Source: Rhizobium leguminosarum (GTDB lineage: Bacteria > Pseudomonadota > Alphaproteobacteria > Rhizobiales > Rhizobiaceae). From it: 64,000 bases of DNA. The stretch covers positions 11,015-75,014 of the forward strand of contig NZ_LWBS01000263.1 of assembly GCF_001652265.1 (NCBI RefSeq), written 5' to 3'. The notes beneath the pieces were generated by a model. It was not told where the DNA came from. It worked only from the letters and a program-made list of their open reading frames with translations, and searched no databases. A program made the position numbers and the translations under genes. Below, piece after piece: positions 44,588-52,329 of this stretch. The first letter of the stretch is position 1, and every line of letters starts with the position of its first letter.

Positions 44588-45187
44588 TCAGCGATCCCGG
44601 CGTGGGCGGCGCAGCAATGTCCGGTAGCCGCCGCGAACGAGCTTCGTGCCGTCGCGGGCGAGACGGATGGTGATCTCCCGGATCGGGTCGCCGACCCAGG
44701 ACGCTGCGTCGATCTTGTACCGGGGGAAGAGATGCTCGGCGACGGTGCGGTAGATGGCGCCGCTCGCGCGCGCGTCGACAGCGCGCAGCATCTGGCGGGC
44801 GCGCTGTCGTCTTTGCGGCGTGATGCGCGGATCGGGCGGCACACGCTTTCCGAACATTGCGTGCCAGAGGCGTTCAACCGCGGTCAGCCGGTCGGGCGTC
44901 AATTCGTCGAACAGGATGAAGGCGCCGAGTGGACGTGCATCATCGACGTCGACCAGGGCCACGTCGTGGGACTCGCCCCGCACCGTAAGCCGGATCAGAT
45001 CAGGATCATGCTCGATGATGGCATGGGCGTGCAGATCCTCAACGAGGAGGCGGAGTTCTCCCGCCGGGTTCGGTCCGGCGGTGAACGGGAGTGTCGCGGG
45101 ATCGGCTTGCGGGGTCCAGAAGATCGGCTGGATGAGCGCCGAGTTGCGAGGGTCGGCGACGAAATCGCAACCCCCATTGTTCGGCAA
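44588..45187 (-). CDS. DUF2285 protein, C-terminal part of a split gene
   Basis: A 199-residue frame with DUF2285 features (QPIFWTPQADPATLP, ALVDVDDARPLGAFILFDEL, LWHAMFGKRVPPDPR). Its first codons overlap the end of the DUF6499 frame. Joining the two at 45162-45164 (removing one base of an AAA run on the plus strand) gives a continuous WGLRFVADPRN reading, the order seen in full-length DUF6499-DUF2285 proteins. So this is probably the downstream half of one regulator broken by a single-base insertion. Translation on its own from the ATG at 45187 remains possible. Confidence 0.75.
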   Translation of the reverse strand: MPNNGGCDFVADPRNSALIQPIFWTPQADPATLPFTAGPNPAGELRLLVEDLHAHAIIEHDPDLIRLTVRGESHDVALVDVDDARPLGAFILFDELTPDRLTAVERLWHAMFGKRVPPDPRITPQRRQRARQMLRAVDARASGAIYRTVAEHLFPRYKIDAASWVGDPIREITIRLARDGTKLVRGGYRTLLRRPRRDR

Positions 45188-45353
45188 ACTCCTGGGCGAT
45201 GTCTTCGGTCAGTCGCCCGACGGCTACCAGTTCCTGATATGATTTTCTGTAATCGGGATTACGACGCAAGAACTCCCAGGCAAGATCGCCGGGCGTTAAC
45301 TTGTCGATATAGTCATAGGCAGCTTCAGACTGCCAACTTTCATCCTCGGACAT
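45039..45353 (-). CDS. DUF6499 protein, N-terminal part of a split gene
   Basis: A DUF6499 transcriptional-regulator-like domain (SEAAYDYIDKLTPGDLAWEF, LRRNPDYRKSYQEL) of about 60 residues. After EQWGLRF the frame continues with about 40 unrelated, Arg/Pro-rich residues, a sign that it has left its true frame. The likely true continuation is the overlapping DUF2285 frame at 44588-45187. The ATG at 45353 has GGAGG nine bases upstream; a longer start at 45383 lacks support. Confidence 0.72.
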   Translation of the reverse strand: MSEDESWQSEAAYDYIDKLTPGDLAWEFLRRNPDYRKSYQELVAVGRLTEDIAQEFAEQWGLRFRRRPSQLGAHPADLLDPASRSRDTPVHRRTEPGGRTPPPR

Positions 45354-45471
45354 TCTCCACCGCCTCCGCGCAAGGTTGTGCAACGCGAGTTATGCAGCGA
45401 ATACGATTCCGGGTTGAACGAAGCGCGGGAAGAACGAAGTGGCCGCAACGTGATGCGGTTTGTGCATCACC

Positions 45472-45735
45472 TCAGTGCAGACGACCCTGAAGCAGCTGAA
45501 AGAAGCCGTTGGTGGTCATCCATTTCGCTCGGTCGAGATGGCTGGCGTAGATGCGTAAGGCGCGCTCCGGCTCGGCCTTGGCATCGAGGCCGAAGAGGAC
45601 CTCGACGACCTCCCTCCAGTCCGCGCTCGCCGCGTCGGCGTCGAGCAGCCGGGCATAGAGCTTCAGATGCGCCTCGTCATAGGTGGTCAATACCGCCTCG
45701 GCCGGCGGCTGATCGAGAAAATCGTCTTTGGTCAC
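45472..45735 (-). CDS. Short DUF2285 domain protein
   Basis: An 87-residue protein with the compact DUF2285-type pattern TYDEAHLKLYARLLDADAAS, VVEVLFGLDAKAEPERAL and HLDRAKWMT. Such proteins are found in ICE regulatory regions; function unknown. I use the GTG at 45735 (MTKDDFLDQPPAE), with GGGGGA upstream, rather than the ATG 25 codons earlier, because related proteins start here. Confidence 0.82.
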   Translation of the reverse strand: MTKDDFLDQPPAEAVLTTYDEAHLKLYARLLDADAASADWREVVEVLFGLDAKAEPERALRIYASHLDRAKWMTTNGFFQLLQGRLH

Positions 45736-45855
45736 AACATCCCCCGATGGCGAGATGTATCCAAACTGGAGGAGATTGTTAACCGTGATTTGACCGGAAT
45801 GATGGCGCAAGGCCCTGACGCGGGAAGAGGTGGCAGCGCCGCGACGTGTCGAACG

Positions 45856-46098
45856 TCAGGTTTCCTTCTTTGTCTCAACGAGCAGTACTCCCTTGCCCTG
45901 ATCGGAGTTCAGGAAGACGATGCCAGCGCGTTCGAAAGCCCGTCTCACCTCATCGCGCGTGCTCTCAAACACCTCGAGGCCGCTGGGGGATTCGAGGCGC
46001 TTGAGCGCGGTCAATGAGACCCGGGCCTTGTCAGCGAGCGTCTCCTGTGTCCAACCCAGCAGCGCGCGTGCGGCCCGAAACTGTCGGGCGGTGATCAT
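45856..46098 (-). CDS. XRE-family helix-turn-helix regulator
   Basis: An 80-residue Cro/C1-type DNA-binding protein (TARQFRAARALLGWTQETLA then RVSLTALKRLE). After the helix-turn-helix a short strand-rich tail GIVFLNSDQGKGVLL is characteristic of small ICE regulators. It is probably a repressor of the surrounding minus-strand genes. Its promoter should lie in 46099-46240. Confidence 0.92.
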   Translation of the reverse strand: MITARQFRAARALLGWTQETLADKARVSLTALKRLESPSGLEVFESTRDEVRRAFERAGIVFLNSDQGKGVLLVETKKET

Positions 46099-46242
46099 GC
46101 ATGATCACCTCCCACACGGACCTACGCGTACGCCAAAACTACGGCTATAATAGTCGTTCTTAGCGGGATTTTCCAGCCAGAAGTGGCTGTTTGGACTCTC
46201 TACGGTGGATTGGGGCCGCAACTGATTCGGTCGCCGCAAGCC

Positions 46243-46272
46243 GAAGGCCCCGGCCTTCCGGCCGGGGCCTTC
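46243..46272 (-). terminator. Strong hairpin after DUF736 gene
   Basis: A perfect 13-bp stem (GAAGGCCCCGGCC 46243-46255 / complement 46260-46272) with a 4-base loop starts ten bases beyond the DUF736 stop. It lacks a T-run but should stop or stabilise the minus-strand transcript. Confidence 0.7.
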
Positions 46273-46281
46273 GCGGGGGCC

Positions 46282-46608
46282 TCAGTCGCCGCGCCGCCCG
46301 TTGGGGCGGGACCAGATCAGCGAGAAGGTGTCACCTTCGTCGTCGTCGAAGAGGTTGGCGTAGATCGGGGCATTGAAGCTCGGATCGTCGAGCTTGAGCC
46401 CCAGATAGTCGCGGCCCTCGTTGGAGCGCTTGGACCAGGCGGCGCCGATCTCGGCGCGGCCGACCAGGACCCGGTGGCTGGGGGCGTTCTCGCCGGTGGC
46501 GCGCTGGTCTGGGACGATGCGCACGTTCTTGGCCTGGACGCTTAGGGTGACGATTTCGCCGGTGAACTCGTTCGAGCCGGTCATTTTGAAGGTGCCGATG
46601 GTCGCCAT
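46282..46608 (-). CDS. DUF736 domain protein (second copy)
   Basis: A 108-residue DUF736 protein (MATIGTFKMTGSNEFTGEIV, SKRSNEGRDYLGLKLDDPSF, SLIWSRPNGRRGD). It is a diverged paralogue of the one at 40723-41073. Function unknown; it is one of the most frequent ICE accessory genes and may be expressed early after transfer. The ATG at 46608 is chosen from homology; the longer frame adds unrelated residues. Confidence 0.92.
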   Translation of the reverse strand: MATIGTFKMTGSNEFTGEIVTLSVQAKNVRIVPDQRATGENAPSHRVLVGRAEIGAAWSKRSNEGRDYLGLKLDDPSFNAPIYANLFDDDEGDTFSLIWSRPNGRRGD

Positions 46609-47209
46609 TGTAAGTCTCCGTTTTCCGTTCCCGAGCCCGCACCATTGCGGCCTCGATGGCGATCGGTTGGCCGGAGGGGATCGACGGCGCACCCCTTCCT
46701 CGGGGCCCCCGGCGTGCTTGCGGGCTGGGGTGGGGATGGGGTCTGACAGCCAAGGAGGACTTTCTTGTCTCGCGAGGAATGGCGGCGCAGCCGGCAGGGG
46801 AAGAAAGTTTGATGCGGCTGTTGCGTCATAGGCTATCAAGGCGAAGCCGGCCTTCGGCCAGATCAGGCCATTGAAGAGGCCGTTTGGAGCGGTCGAGGCA
46901 CGGTCAGAGAACGGAGAAGATGGCGACCTTCCCGCACCGGCAAACCGGCGTCGCGGAAATGCTCACCGGCTTCATCTCCTCCCGGCAGGCCTACGCCGCT
47001 GCATCGTGACCCCGTCGCCAAATGGGAGATAGCCACGCCGGATGTTCGGTGTGTCGCCGTGAAATGTCTTGCCACGACAGCCACTCCGATGAAGGCCCCT
47101 TCCGGGGCTCAGCGCCTATCCGAACTCCACGCTTCGATCCCAATAACCTAAGACGACGTGGGCCACCGCTGCTATCGCTGGCCTCGCCCCGCAACGGCGA
47201 TGACGATGA
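46609..47209. other. Gene-free region upstream of DUF736
   Basis: About 600 bases with no supported gene. It contains a TCGCGAGACAA element (46765-46775, minus strand) also found upstream of the DUF2493 gene at 51048-51058, at a similar distance from the start codon, so it probably holds the promoter and regulatory sites of DUF736. Small open frames here have no recognisable features. Confidence 0.5.
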
Positions 47210-47653
47210 TCAGGCTCGCGCGAAATCCCGGTCAGAAGGGCCCGGGGCCGCCGCCATTCCTGCGACCCGCACTAAGGCGGTGATGCCGACCGCGATCGCA
47301 CCAATGACGGAGAAGGTGATCTGCCATCCCTCGGAAGGTATGAGGTGCTTCACAATGCCATGCGTGGCATGGAATCCAGCAATCGCCGCCGGCGCGACGA
47401 AGGCGATGGCCACGATCAGCTTCAGCCACGTCGGCCGGACGAAGGTGATCAGCAGGTAACCGGCCGCTAGCGTGAGGGCAGCGGCAACGGCCCCGACGAG
47501 GACCGCGCCGGGCATCTCGGCACCGGTGCCGTGCGCCCAGGCGCCCGCGGTCATGCCGACGAACGCCGGCAGCGCGAAGACGGCCAGCGTGAACAGCAGC
47601 CAGCAAAGCAGGCCGATGGCTGCGAGCGATGCAAGTATTGCGAGGATGATCAT
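47210..47653 (-). CDS. Hypothetical membrane protein
   Basis: A 147-residue protein with four or five hydrophobic segments (IILAILASLAAIGLLCWLLF at the N-terminus, later WLKLIVAIAFVAPAAIAGF and ITFSVIGAIAVGITALV). No catalytic motif. I use the ATG at 47653, which has GGAG nine bases upstream, over an ATG five codons earlier. Probably an ICE accessory inner-membrane protein; role unknown. Confidence 0.78.
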   Translation of the reverse strand: MIILAILASLAAIGLLCWLLFTLAVFALPAFVGMTAGAWAHGTGAEMPGAVLVGAVAAALTLAAGYLLITFVRPTWLKLIVAIAFVAPAAIAGFHATHGIVKHLIPSEGWQITFSVIGAIAVGITALVRVAGMAAAPGPSDRDFARA

Positions 47654-47788
47654 AGTGGTGGACTCCATGAGAAAAGTGTAACGGTCGCGCCTCCACCACC
47701 ACCACGGCGCGCTTGAACATAGCTGAAAATCGACTCCGCTGGGAGCGGAAATCGCGTGCGACTTCAGCGCGGCGGCGGTTCGCCCCGG

Positions 47789-47956
47789 TTAAGGGGCGAA
47801 GGGATCAATCTCATGGACGATCGCGGCCATGTCGCCGTCGTACTCACTTGCCGGCGTCACCGAGAGGGTGCCGTCGTCGGCCTGGAAGATGATGATGGCG
47901 ACCATCAAGGTGGTGGCGAGGCTGAAGGCGAAGGCGTGCGCGTCGTTGAGGGACAT
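47789..47956 (-). CDS. Small hypothetical ICE protein
   Basis: A 55-residue protein starting MSLNDAHAFAFSLATTLMVA, with one hydrophobic segment followed by an acidic tail (DDGTLSV...YDGDMAAIVHEID). Start at 47956 chosen over a longer frame with no family character; AGGAG lies upstream. A 6-bp GC hairpin (47781-47798) overlaps the stop and could act as terminator. Function unknown. Confidence 0.6.
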   Translation of the reverse strand: MSLNDAHAFAFSLATTLMVAIIIFQADDGTLSVTPASEYDGDMAAIVHEIDPFAP

Positions 47957-48383
47957 CGATCCGGCTCCTGTTTGAGCGGAGGACCATCCCCCGCTGACAG
48001 GCGCCCGAAGTGTCGGACTGAACGCTGCAATCACCGCGCAGGCGCAGCCGAAGCGGCGGCATGCTCGCATAGCCGACCCTTTACGGGTTTATGGCGTCAG
48101 GCGATCAGTCTGACCAAGGATCAGCGCAGCTAAGCGGGGTGGTGCTCCGAGATCAGAGCTCGATCAGCACCGCTGGATCGTTCGACATGGCAGCTCGCAC
48201 TTCCGGCGGCTCGGTAGACCAGGGAACCGTTCCGATACCGGTCGTTGCAGCAATCCACATCAGGTTTCGGGAAAGCAGACCGACCGGACGCATCGGGAAT
48301 ACCCATCCTGCGCCGGCTATTACGCAGAACCTTCCTTTAAGGAGGGCCCGTGCGGTCGCACAGACTTGCAGCTTGGGGAGGAG
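47957..48383. other. Gene-free region
   Basis: About 430 bases between a small ICE gene and the HxlR gene. No convincing gene, repeat or RNA was seen. A plus-strand open frame (48091-48516) overlaps HxlR antisense and looks like a shadow. The region may mark the junction between ICE core and the HxlR/oxidoreductase cargo. Confidence 0.45.
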
Positions 48384-48749
48384 TTACGAAGCCGCCATCT
48401 CAGATTGCTGGAACAGGTCCATGTTGGCTTCTCCCCAAGCTGAAAGGGATAGAAGGATCGGTATGAATGTCCGGCCCCGATCAGACAAGCTGTATTCGAC
48501 CTTGGGTGGCACCTGAGCATGGACGACGCGATTGATCAGTCCGTCGGCTTCCAATTCGCGCAACTGATTGGTCAAGGTCCTCTGCGTGACCCCGGACATC
48601 AAGCGCATCAACTCGTTGAAACGGACAGTACCTCTTTCCTGAAGATACCAAAGCGCAACGCATTTCCATTTTCCGTCGATCAGACTGATCGCGGCCTCTA
48701 CCGCGCAACCGGGATTGCTATCCAGACTGGTGTGGCGCCGCTTGACCAT
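48384..48749 (-). CDS. HxlR-family transcriptional regulator
   Basis: A 121-residue winged-helix regulator (CAVEAAISLIDGKWKCVALW, then GTVRFNELMRLMSGVTQRTL) of the HxlR type, whose members often sense electrophiles such as aldehydes or quinones through a conserved Cys. A cysteine (CAVE) is present near the N-terminus. It is divergent from an NADP-dependent oxidoreductase, a classic pairing. Confidence 0.94.
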   Translation of the reverse strand: MVKRRHTSLDSNPGCAVEAAISLIDGKWKCVALWYLQERGTVRFNELMRLMSGVTQRTLTNQLRELEADGLINRVVHAQVPPKVEYSLSDRGRTFIPILLSLSAWGEANMDLFQQSEMAAS

Positions 48750-48857
48750 GGCAGTATCCTTTTGTGCACCTAGGGTAAATTTTGTGCGTATTACATATGA
48801 TGTGAGTATCCACTATTAAAGCTCTTACCATCAAATGATTTTGAGAAAGGTAAGATC
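48750..48857. promoter_or_regulatory. Divergent control region, candidate HxlR operator
   Basis: The gap between the divergent genes has two direct TTTGTGC repeats at 48761-48767 and 48781-48787, twenty bases apart (two helical turns), and a perfect 7-bp inverted repeat TCTTACC/GGTAAGA (48823-48829 / 48849-48855) just before the oxidoreductase ATG. These are candidate HxlR binding sites. Confidence 0.5.
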
Positions 48858-49862
48858 ATGACCGACACCATGAAGGCGATCGTCCTCGCCAACTTCGGTG
48901 GCTTCGACGCTTTCGAGATGCGCGATGCTACTGTACCAGTCGTCGGACCTCGGCAGGTCCGGGTGCGCGTTCACGCCACCGCCATTAATCCCCTGGACTA
49001 TCAGATCCGACGTGGTGACTACGCCGACTACGTGCCGCTCCCCGCCATCATCGGTCACGACGTTTCCGGCGTCGTGGAGGAGAAGGGGGCGGATGTGAGC
49101 GAGTTCGACGTAGGCGACGAGGTTTACTACACGCCCAAAATCTTCGGCGGCCCCGGCTCATATGCGGAGCAGCACGTTGCCGATGTCGATCTGGTCGCCC
49201 GCAAGCCGCACAACATCAACCACCTAGAGGCCGCCAGCCTGACGCTGGTTGGGGGGACGGTCTGGGAAGCTTTGGTGACCCGCGCCCAGCTTGCCGTTCA
49301 CGAGACCATTCTGATCCATGGCGGTGCCGGCGGTGTGGGTACGGTTGCGATTCAGCTTGCCAAGGCGATGGGCGCGCGGGTCATCACGACGGCGCGCCGT
49401 AGCAACCATGAGTTCGTGCGTTCGCTCGGAGCGGACGAGGTAATCGATCACACGTCCGATGACTACGTCTCAGCCGTGGCGGAGCTGACGCATGGGCAAG
49501 GGGTGAACGTCGTATTCGACACCATCGGAGGCGACACCCTGACGAGAAGCGCGCTCGCCCTCGCGGACGCCGGACGGCTGGTCAGCATCGTCGACATCGC
49601 ACAGCCGCAGAACCTGATCGAGGCTTGGGGAAAGAACGCCGCCTACCATTTCGTGTTCACCCGTCAGAACCGAGGCAAGCTCGACGCGCTGACAAACCTT
49701 ATCGAACGCGGCCTGATCAAGCCGGTGATCGGCGCAGTGTTTCCTTTGGCTCGCGTAGGCGAAGCGCATGAACTGCTCGAAGGCGGAAGCTCCCGTGGGC
49801 TTCGAGGTAAGGTGGCGATCGATGTTGTTGGCCAGACTGTCGAGCTTCCCACGCCGCGATAG
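48858..49862 (+). CDS. NADP-dependent oxidoreductase (MDR family)
   Basis: Zinc-independent medium-chain reductase of 334 residues. It has the GroES-like part ([14 protein letters not shown]), a quinone-reductase-type cofactor motif [19 protein letters not shown] and the conserved strand [11 protein letters not shown]. It probably reduces quinones or enones. AAGG precedes the ATG. It is likely controlled by the divergent HxlR gene. Confidence 0.92.
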   Translation: MTDTMKAIVLANFGGFDAFEMRDATVPVVGPRQVRVRVHATAINPLDYQIRRGDYADYVPLPAIIGHDVSGVVEEKGADVSEFDVGDEVYYTPKIFGGPGSYAEQHVADVDLVARKPHNINHLEAASLTLVGGTVWEALVTRAQLAVHETILIHGGAGGVGTVAIQLAKAMGARVITTARRSNHEFVRSLGADEVIDHTSDDYVSAVAELTHGQGVNVVFDTIGGDTLTRSALALADAGRLVSIVDIAQPQNLIEAWGKNAAYHFVFTRQNRGKLDALTNLIERGLIKPVIGAVFPLARVGEAHELLEGGSSRGLRGKVAIDVVGQTVELPTPR

Positions 49863-49991
49863 ATACATCTATAAGTCAGCGGTATTCTCCCAAAATACCA
49901 TCATTTTCGGGACAGCAGCTATCGCCCGTGCCGCCCGGAAGCCGGCTGTCCGCTCGCCACCAGTCCTTGCCGTAGCTGTTGAGGGCGGCGC

Positions 49992-50915
49992 TCACGCGCC
50001 GCCGAACCTCCAGACGGGAATGCCGAGCTTCTTCGCCTTGTCGGCAAGGTTGTCGTTGATGCCGGTGCCGGGGAAGTGCATCACGCCCTTGGGCAGGATT
50101 TCCAGCATCTCGTCGTTACGTTTGAAGGGCGCTGCGCGGCCGTGCTTCGTCCAATCGGGAGCGAAGCCAATCTGCGGCACGTTGCGGTTCGTCGCCCAAA
50201 GCGATGCGATCTTCTCGGCGCCTTTCGGCGACTTGCCGTGCATCAGCACCATGTCGGGATGCTTTTCGTGCACCTGATCAAGCTTGGTCCAGATCAGCCG
50301 GTGATCGTGGAAATCGAGCCCGCCGGTGACGAGGATTTTCGGACCAGGCGGAAGAAGGATCGTCTGCTCGGCCTGCCGCTTCGCTGCCAGGAAGTCGCGG
50401 CTGTCGATCATCGCCGAGGTGAGATTGCGGTGATTGACCTTTGAGCCGCTACGCGGAAGCCAAGTCTTGCCGACGTGGCGTTCGTAATGTTCGGCGGCCT
50501 GGTCGCGCATCAGCTCGAAGGCGTTCTGACGTTCGATCAGGGTCTGCCCCTCGGCGATGTGGCGCTCGAGTTCGACCGCCTTCACCTCGCTGCCGTCCTG
50601 TTCACGCTGCCCGCGGCGCTGCGCCTGCTCGTTGTCGTCAAGCTCGCGCGCGATCCGGTCGGTGGCGCGGTGGAAGACGTTGACTGTCGACCACAGGAGA
50701 TCGTCGAGATCGGGTTCGAGGCGAGTGTCCTCCAGCGTCCCGATCAGGGCGTCGAAGATGTCGGCGATGGCACCGGCGACATGGTCGCCCTCCGGAAGCG
50801 GTCGGGGATCGGGCTCATCCGCGATGGGACGGTAGCCGTAAAGCTGGAGTTCGCTAAGGACATGGTCGGTGGGGGACGAGGCGTGATGCGGTTCGTAGTC
50901 GTCGTGCTCGCTCAT
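49992..50915 (-). CDS. DUF2493 (YspA/SLOG-like) ICE protein
   Basis: A 307-residue protein. The C-terminal half is DUF2493, a SLOG/cpYpsA-related Rossmann-like nucleotide-binding domain (KILVTGGLDFHDHRLIW, LMHGKSPKGAEKIASLWA, GTGINDNLADKAKKLGI). The N-terminal half is helical and charged. It is common in ICE regions next to Toprim and ParB-like genes. Its ligand is unknown; SLOG proteins bind nucleotide derivatives. GGAG precedes the ATG at good distance. Confidence 0.9.
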   Translation of the reverse strand: MSEHDDYEPHHASSPTDHVLSELQLYGYRPIADEPDPRPLPEGDHVAGAIADIFDALIGTLEDTRLEPDLDDLLWSTVNVFHRATDRIARELDDNEQAQRRGQREQDGSEVKAVELERHIAEGQTLIERQNAFELMRDQAAEHYERHVGKTWLPRSGSKVNHRNLTSAMIDSRDFLAAKRQAEQTILLPPGPKILVTGGLDFHDHRLIWTKLDQVHEKHPDMVLMHGKSPKGAEKIASLWATNRNVPQIGFAPDWTKHGRAAPFKRNDEMLEILPKGVMHFPGTGINDNLADKAKKLGIPVWRFGGA

Positions 50916-51227
50916 CGGGATGCTCCGTCGGTTCGACCGCGACCCTCGCGGCCTTCATGGCGACGAACGCAGGCGGGCGGGCCGGACCTGCATCCGCAGC
51001 GAAGCGGAGGGCCGGAGCACAGCGGAGGATGGCGAAGGCGGGCTATTTTGTCTCGCGATGGAAAGGCCCGCAGGGCCGCCGGAAAATAGTCCGCCGCAGA
51101 CATTGCGGGTCCGGGCCGTTTGCTTGCCGATCGCCCTCTCGAAGGCCGAGGCGCGGTCCCCCTCCGACGGTTGGTGCATCCTCGCGAGCATGACGACGCA
51201 CCGCCCTTGTCGCTCTCGCGCGCCGGG
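50916..51227. other. Gene-free region upstream of DUF2493
   Basis: About 310 bases. It carries the TCGCGAGACAA element (51048-51058, minus strand) shared with the DUF736 upstream region and a GGCCC/GGGCC hairpin next to it. A 78-codon minus-strand frame here has a low-complexity product and is not called as a gene. Confidence 0.5.
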
Positions 51228-52259
51228 CTATACCGCCAGCGCCATGAACCTTGCGACGTCCTGGGGTGCAATCTGCATCCGCGACCGCTGCCGGAGATGC
51301 TCGACGCCGAGGTTGCGGAGATCCTCGTTGAGGTCGCCGAGCGCCGGCGAGATGACGATCGCCTCGATCCCGACGGCGTTGGCCCGTTCGATCAGGCTGT
51401 TACGCGCACTGTCGCCGGCCGCGTCATTGTCGCGCACGATATAGAGCCGGCGCAACGTGTCGGGGAACAGGATGGCGGCGAGATGCGTCGCCGAGAGCGC
51501 CGCCAGCATCGGCATGTCGGGAAGCACCTGTCGGAGCGACAGGACGGTCTCGATGCCTTCGCCGGCCGCCATGACCTCTCCACCGGGGCCGAAGCGCACC
51601 GCGTTGCCGAGCAGGTTGCCCATGGCTCGCCTCGGCGTGTCGATCGGCGCCTTGTCCCGCGATCGGGGATCGAGCCAGGTCCGGTGCGCGCCCGTGATCT
51701 TGCCGTCGAGATCGGTGACGGCGGCGATCATGGCCGGCCATGTCTCGGTCGGCGCGTGCTCGTCGGGCCGATAATAGCAGCGTGGATGGAAGCGAAGGTT
51801 TCCGGTTCCGCGTAAATCCGTAATGCCGCGTTCCCGTAAATACGCTTGCACGATTGTACCCGTTATCGCCTGCGACATACCGATGAGACGTCGAGCTGCT
51901 TCCGGCGAGCCGCGTGGTGCTGACCTTTGGCGCTCTTGAAATAGTGGCTCTGGCTCGGGTGGCGGCATGCTGAGGAAGGTGCGCGCCTCGTCGGCGACGC
52001 CCTTGAAGTCGACCAGACCGCAACTCTCGCGGATGATGTCGATAAGGTCACCATGCTCGCCGGTGGCAGCGTCGGTCCATTTGCCGGCAAGACCCTTGGG
52101 CGAGTCCTTGAGCCGGACATACATGGAGCGGCCCGGCGTGTTGCGCACGTCGCCGACCAGCCAGTAACGTCCCTCGCGGCGTCCGTTCGACAGATAGTGA
52201 CGGCACACGGCCTCGGCCTGAGCAGCCAGCTGTCGCGCAAGATTTGTGACAGGTTGCAT
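51228..52259 (-). CDS. Toprim-domain (DUF7146) primase-like protein
   Basis: A 343-residue protein with an N-terminal DUF7146-type zinc-free domain and a C-terminal Toprim domain. The Toprim glutamate is in AAGEGIETVLS and the DxD motif in YIVRDNDAAGDSAR. It is probably a primase-like or nucleic-acid-processing enzyme that helps the incoming single strand become double-stranded; this is inference from the family. GGAG precedes the ATG. A terminator-like hairpin sits just upstream. Confidence 0.9.
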   Translation of the reverse strand: MQPVTNLARQLAAQAEAVCRHYLSNGRREGRYWLVGDVRNTPGRSMYVRLKDSPKGLAGKWTDAATGEHGDLIDIIRESCGLVDFKGVADEARTFLSMPPPEPEPLFQERQRSAPRGSPEAARRLIGMSQAITGTIVQAYLRERGITDLRGTGNLRFHPRCYYRPDEHAPTETWPAMIAAVTDLDGKITGAHRTWLDPRSRDKAPIDTPRRAMGNLLGNAVRFGPGGEVMAAGEGIETVLSLRQVLPDMPMLAALSATHLAAILFPDTLRRLYIVRDNDAAGDSARNSLIERANAVGIEAIVISPALGDLNEDLRNLGVEHLRQRSRMQIAPQDVARFMALAV

Positions 52260-52275
52260 TGCGGACTCCGAAACG

Positions 52276-52305
52276 AAAAATGGGCCCGCCGTTGCCGGCG
52301 GGCCC
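52276..52305 (-). terminator. Intrinsic terminator/attenuator before Toprim gene
   Basis: GGGCCCGCCG (52282-52291) and CGGCGGGCCC (52296-52305) form a perfect 10-bp stem with a 4-base loop. On the minus strand it is followed by ATTTTT. It lies between the ParB-like stop and the Toprim start, so it should end the ParB transcript or attenuate read-through into the Toprim gene, whose start is only 17 bases past the T-run. Confidence 0.82.
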
Positions 52306-52329
52306 TCGGGGGACGTGTTGCTCCTTCGG

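Noticed and set aside
50955..51193. Overlapping 78-codon frames on both strands
   Set aside because: Low-complexity products in a region that looks regulatory.
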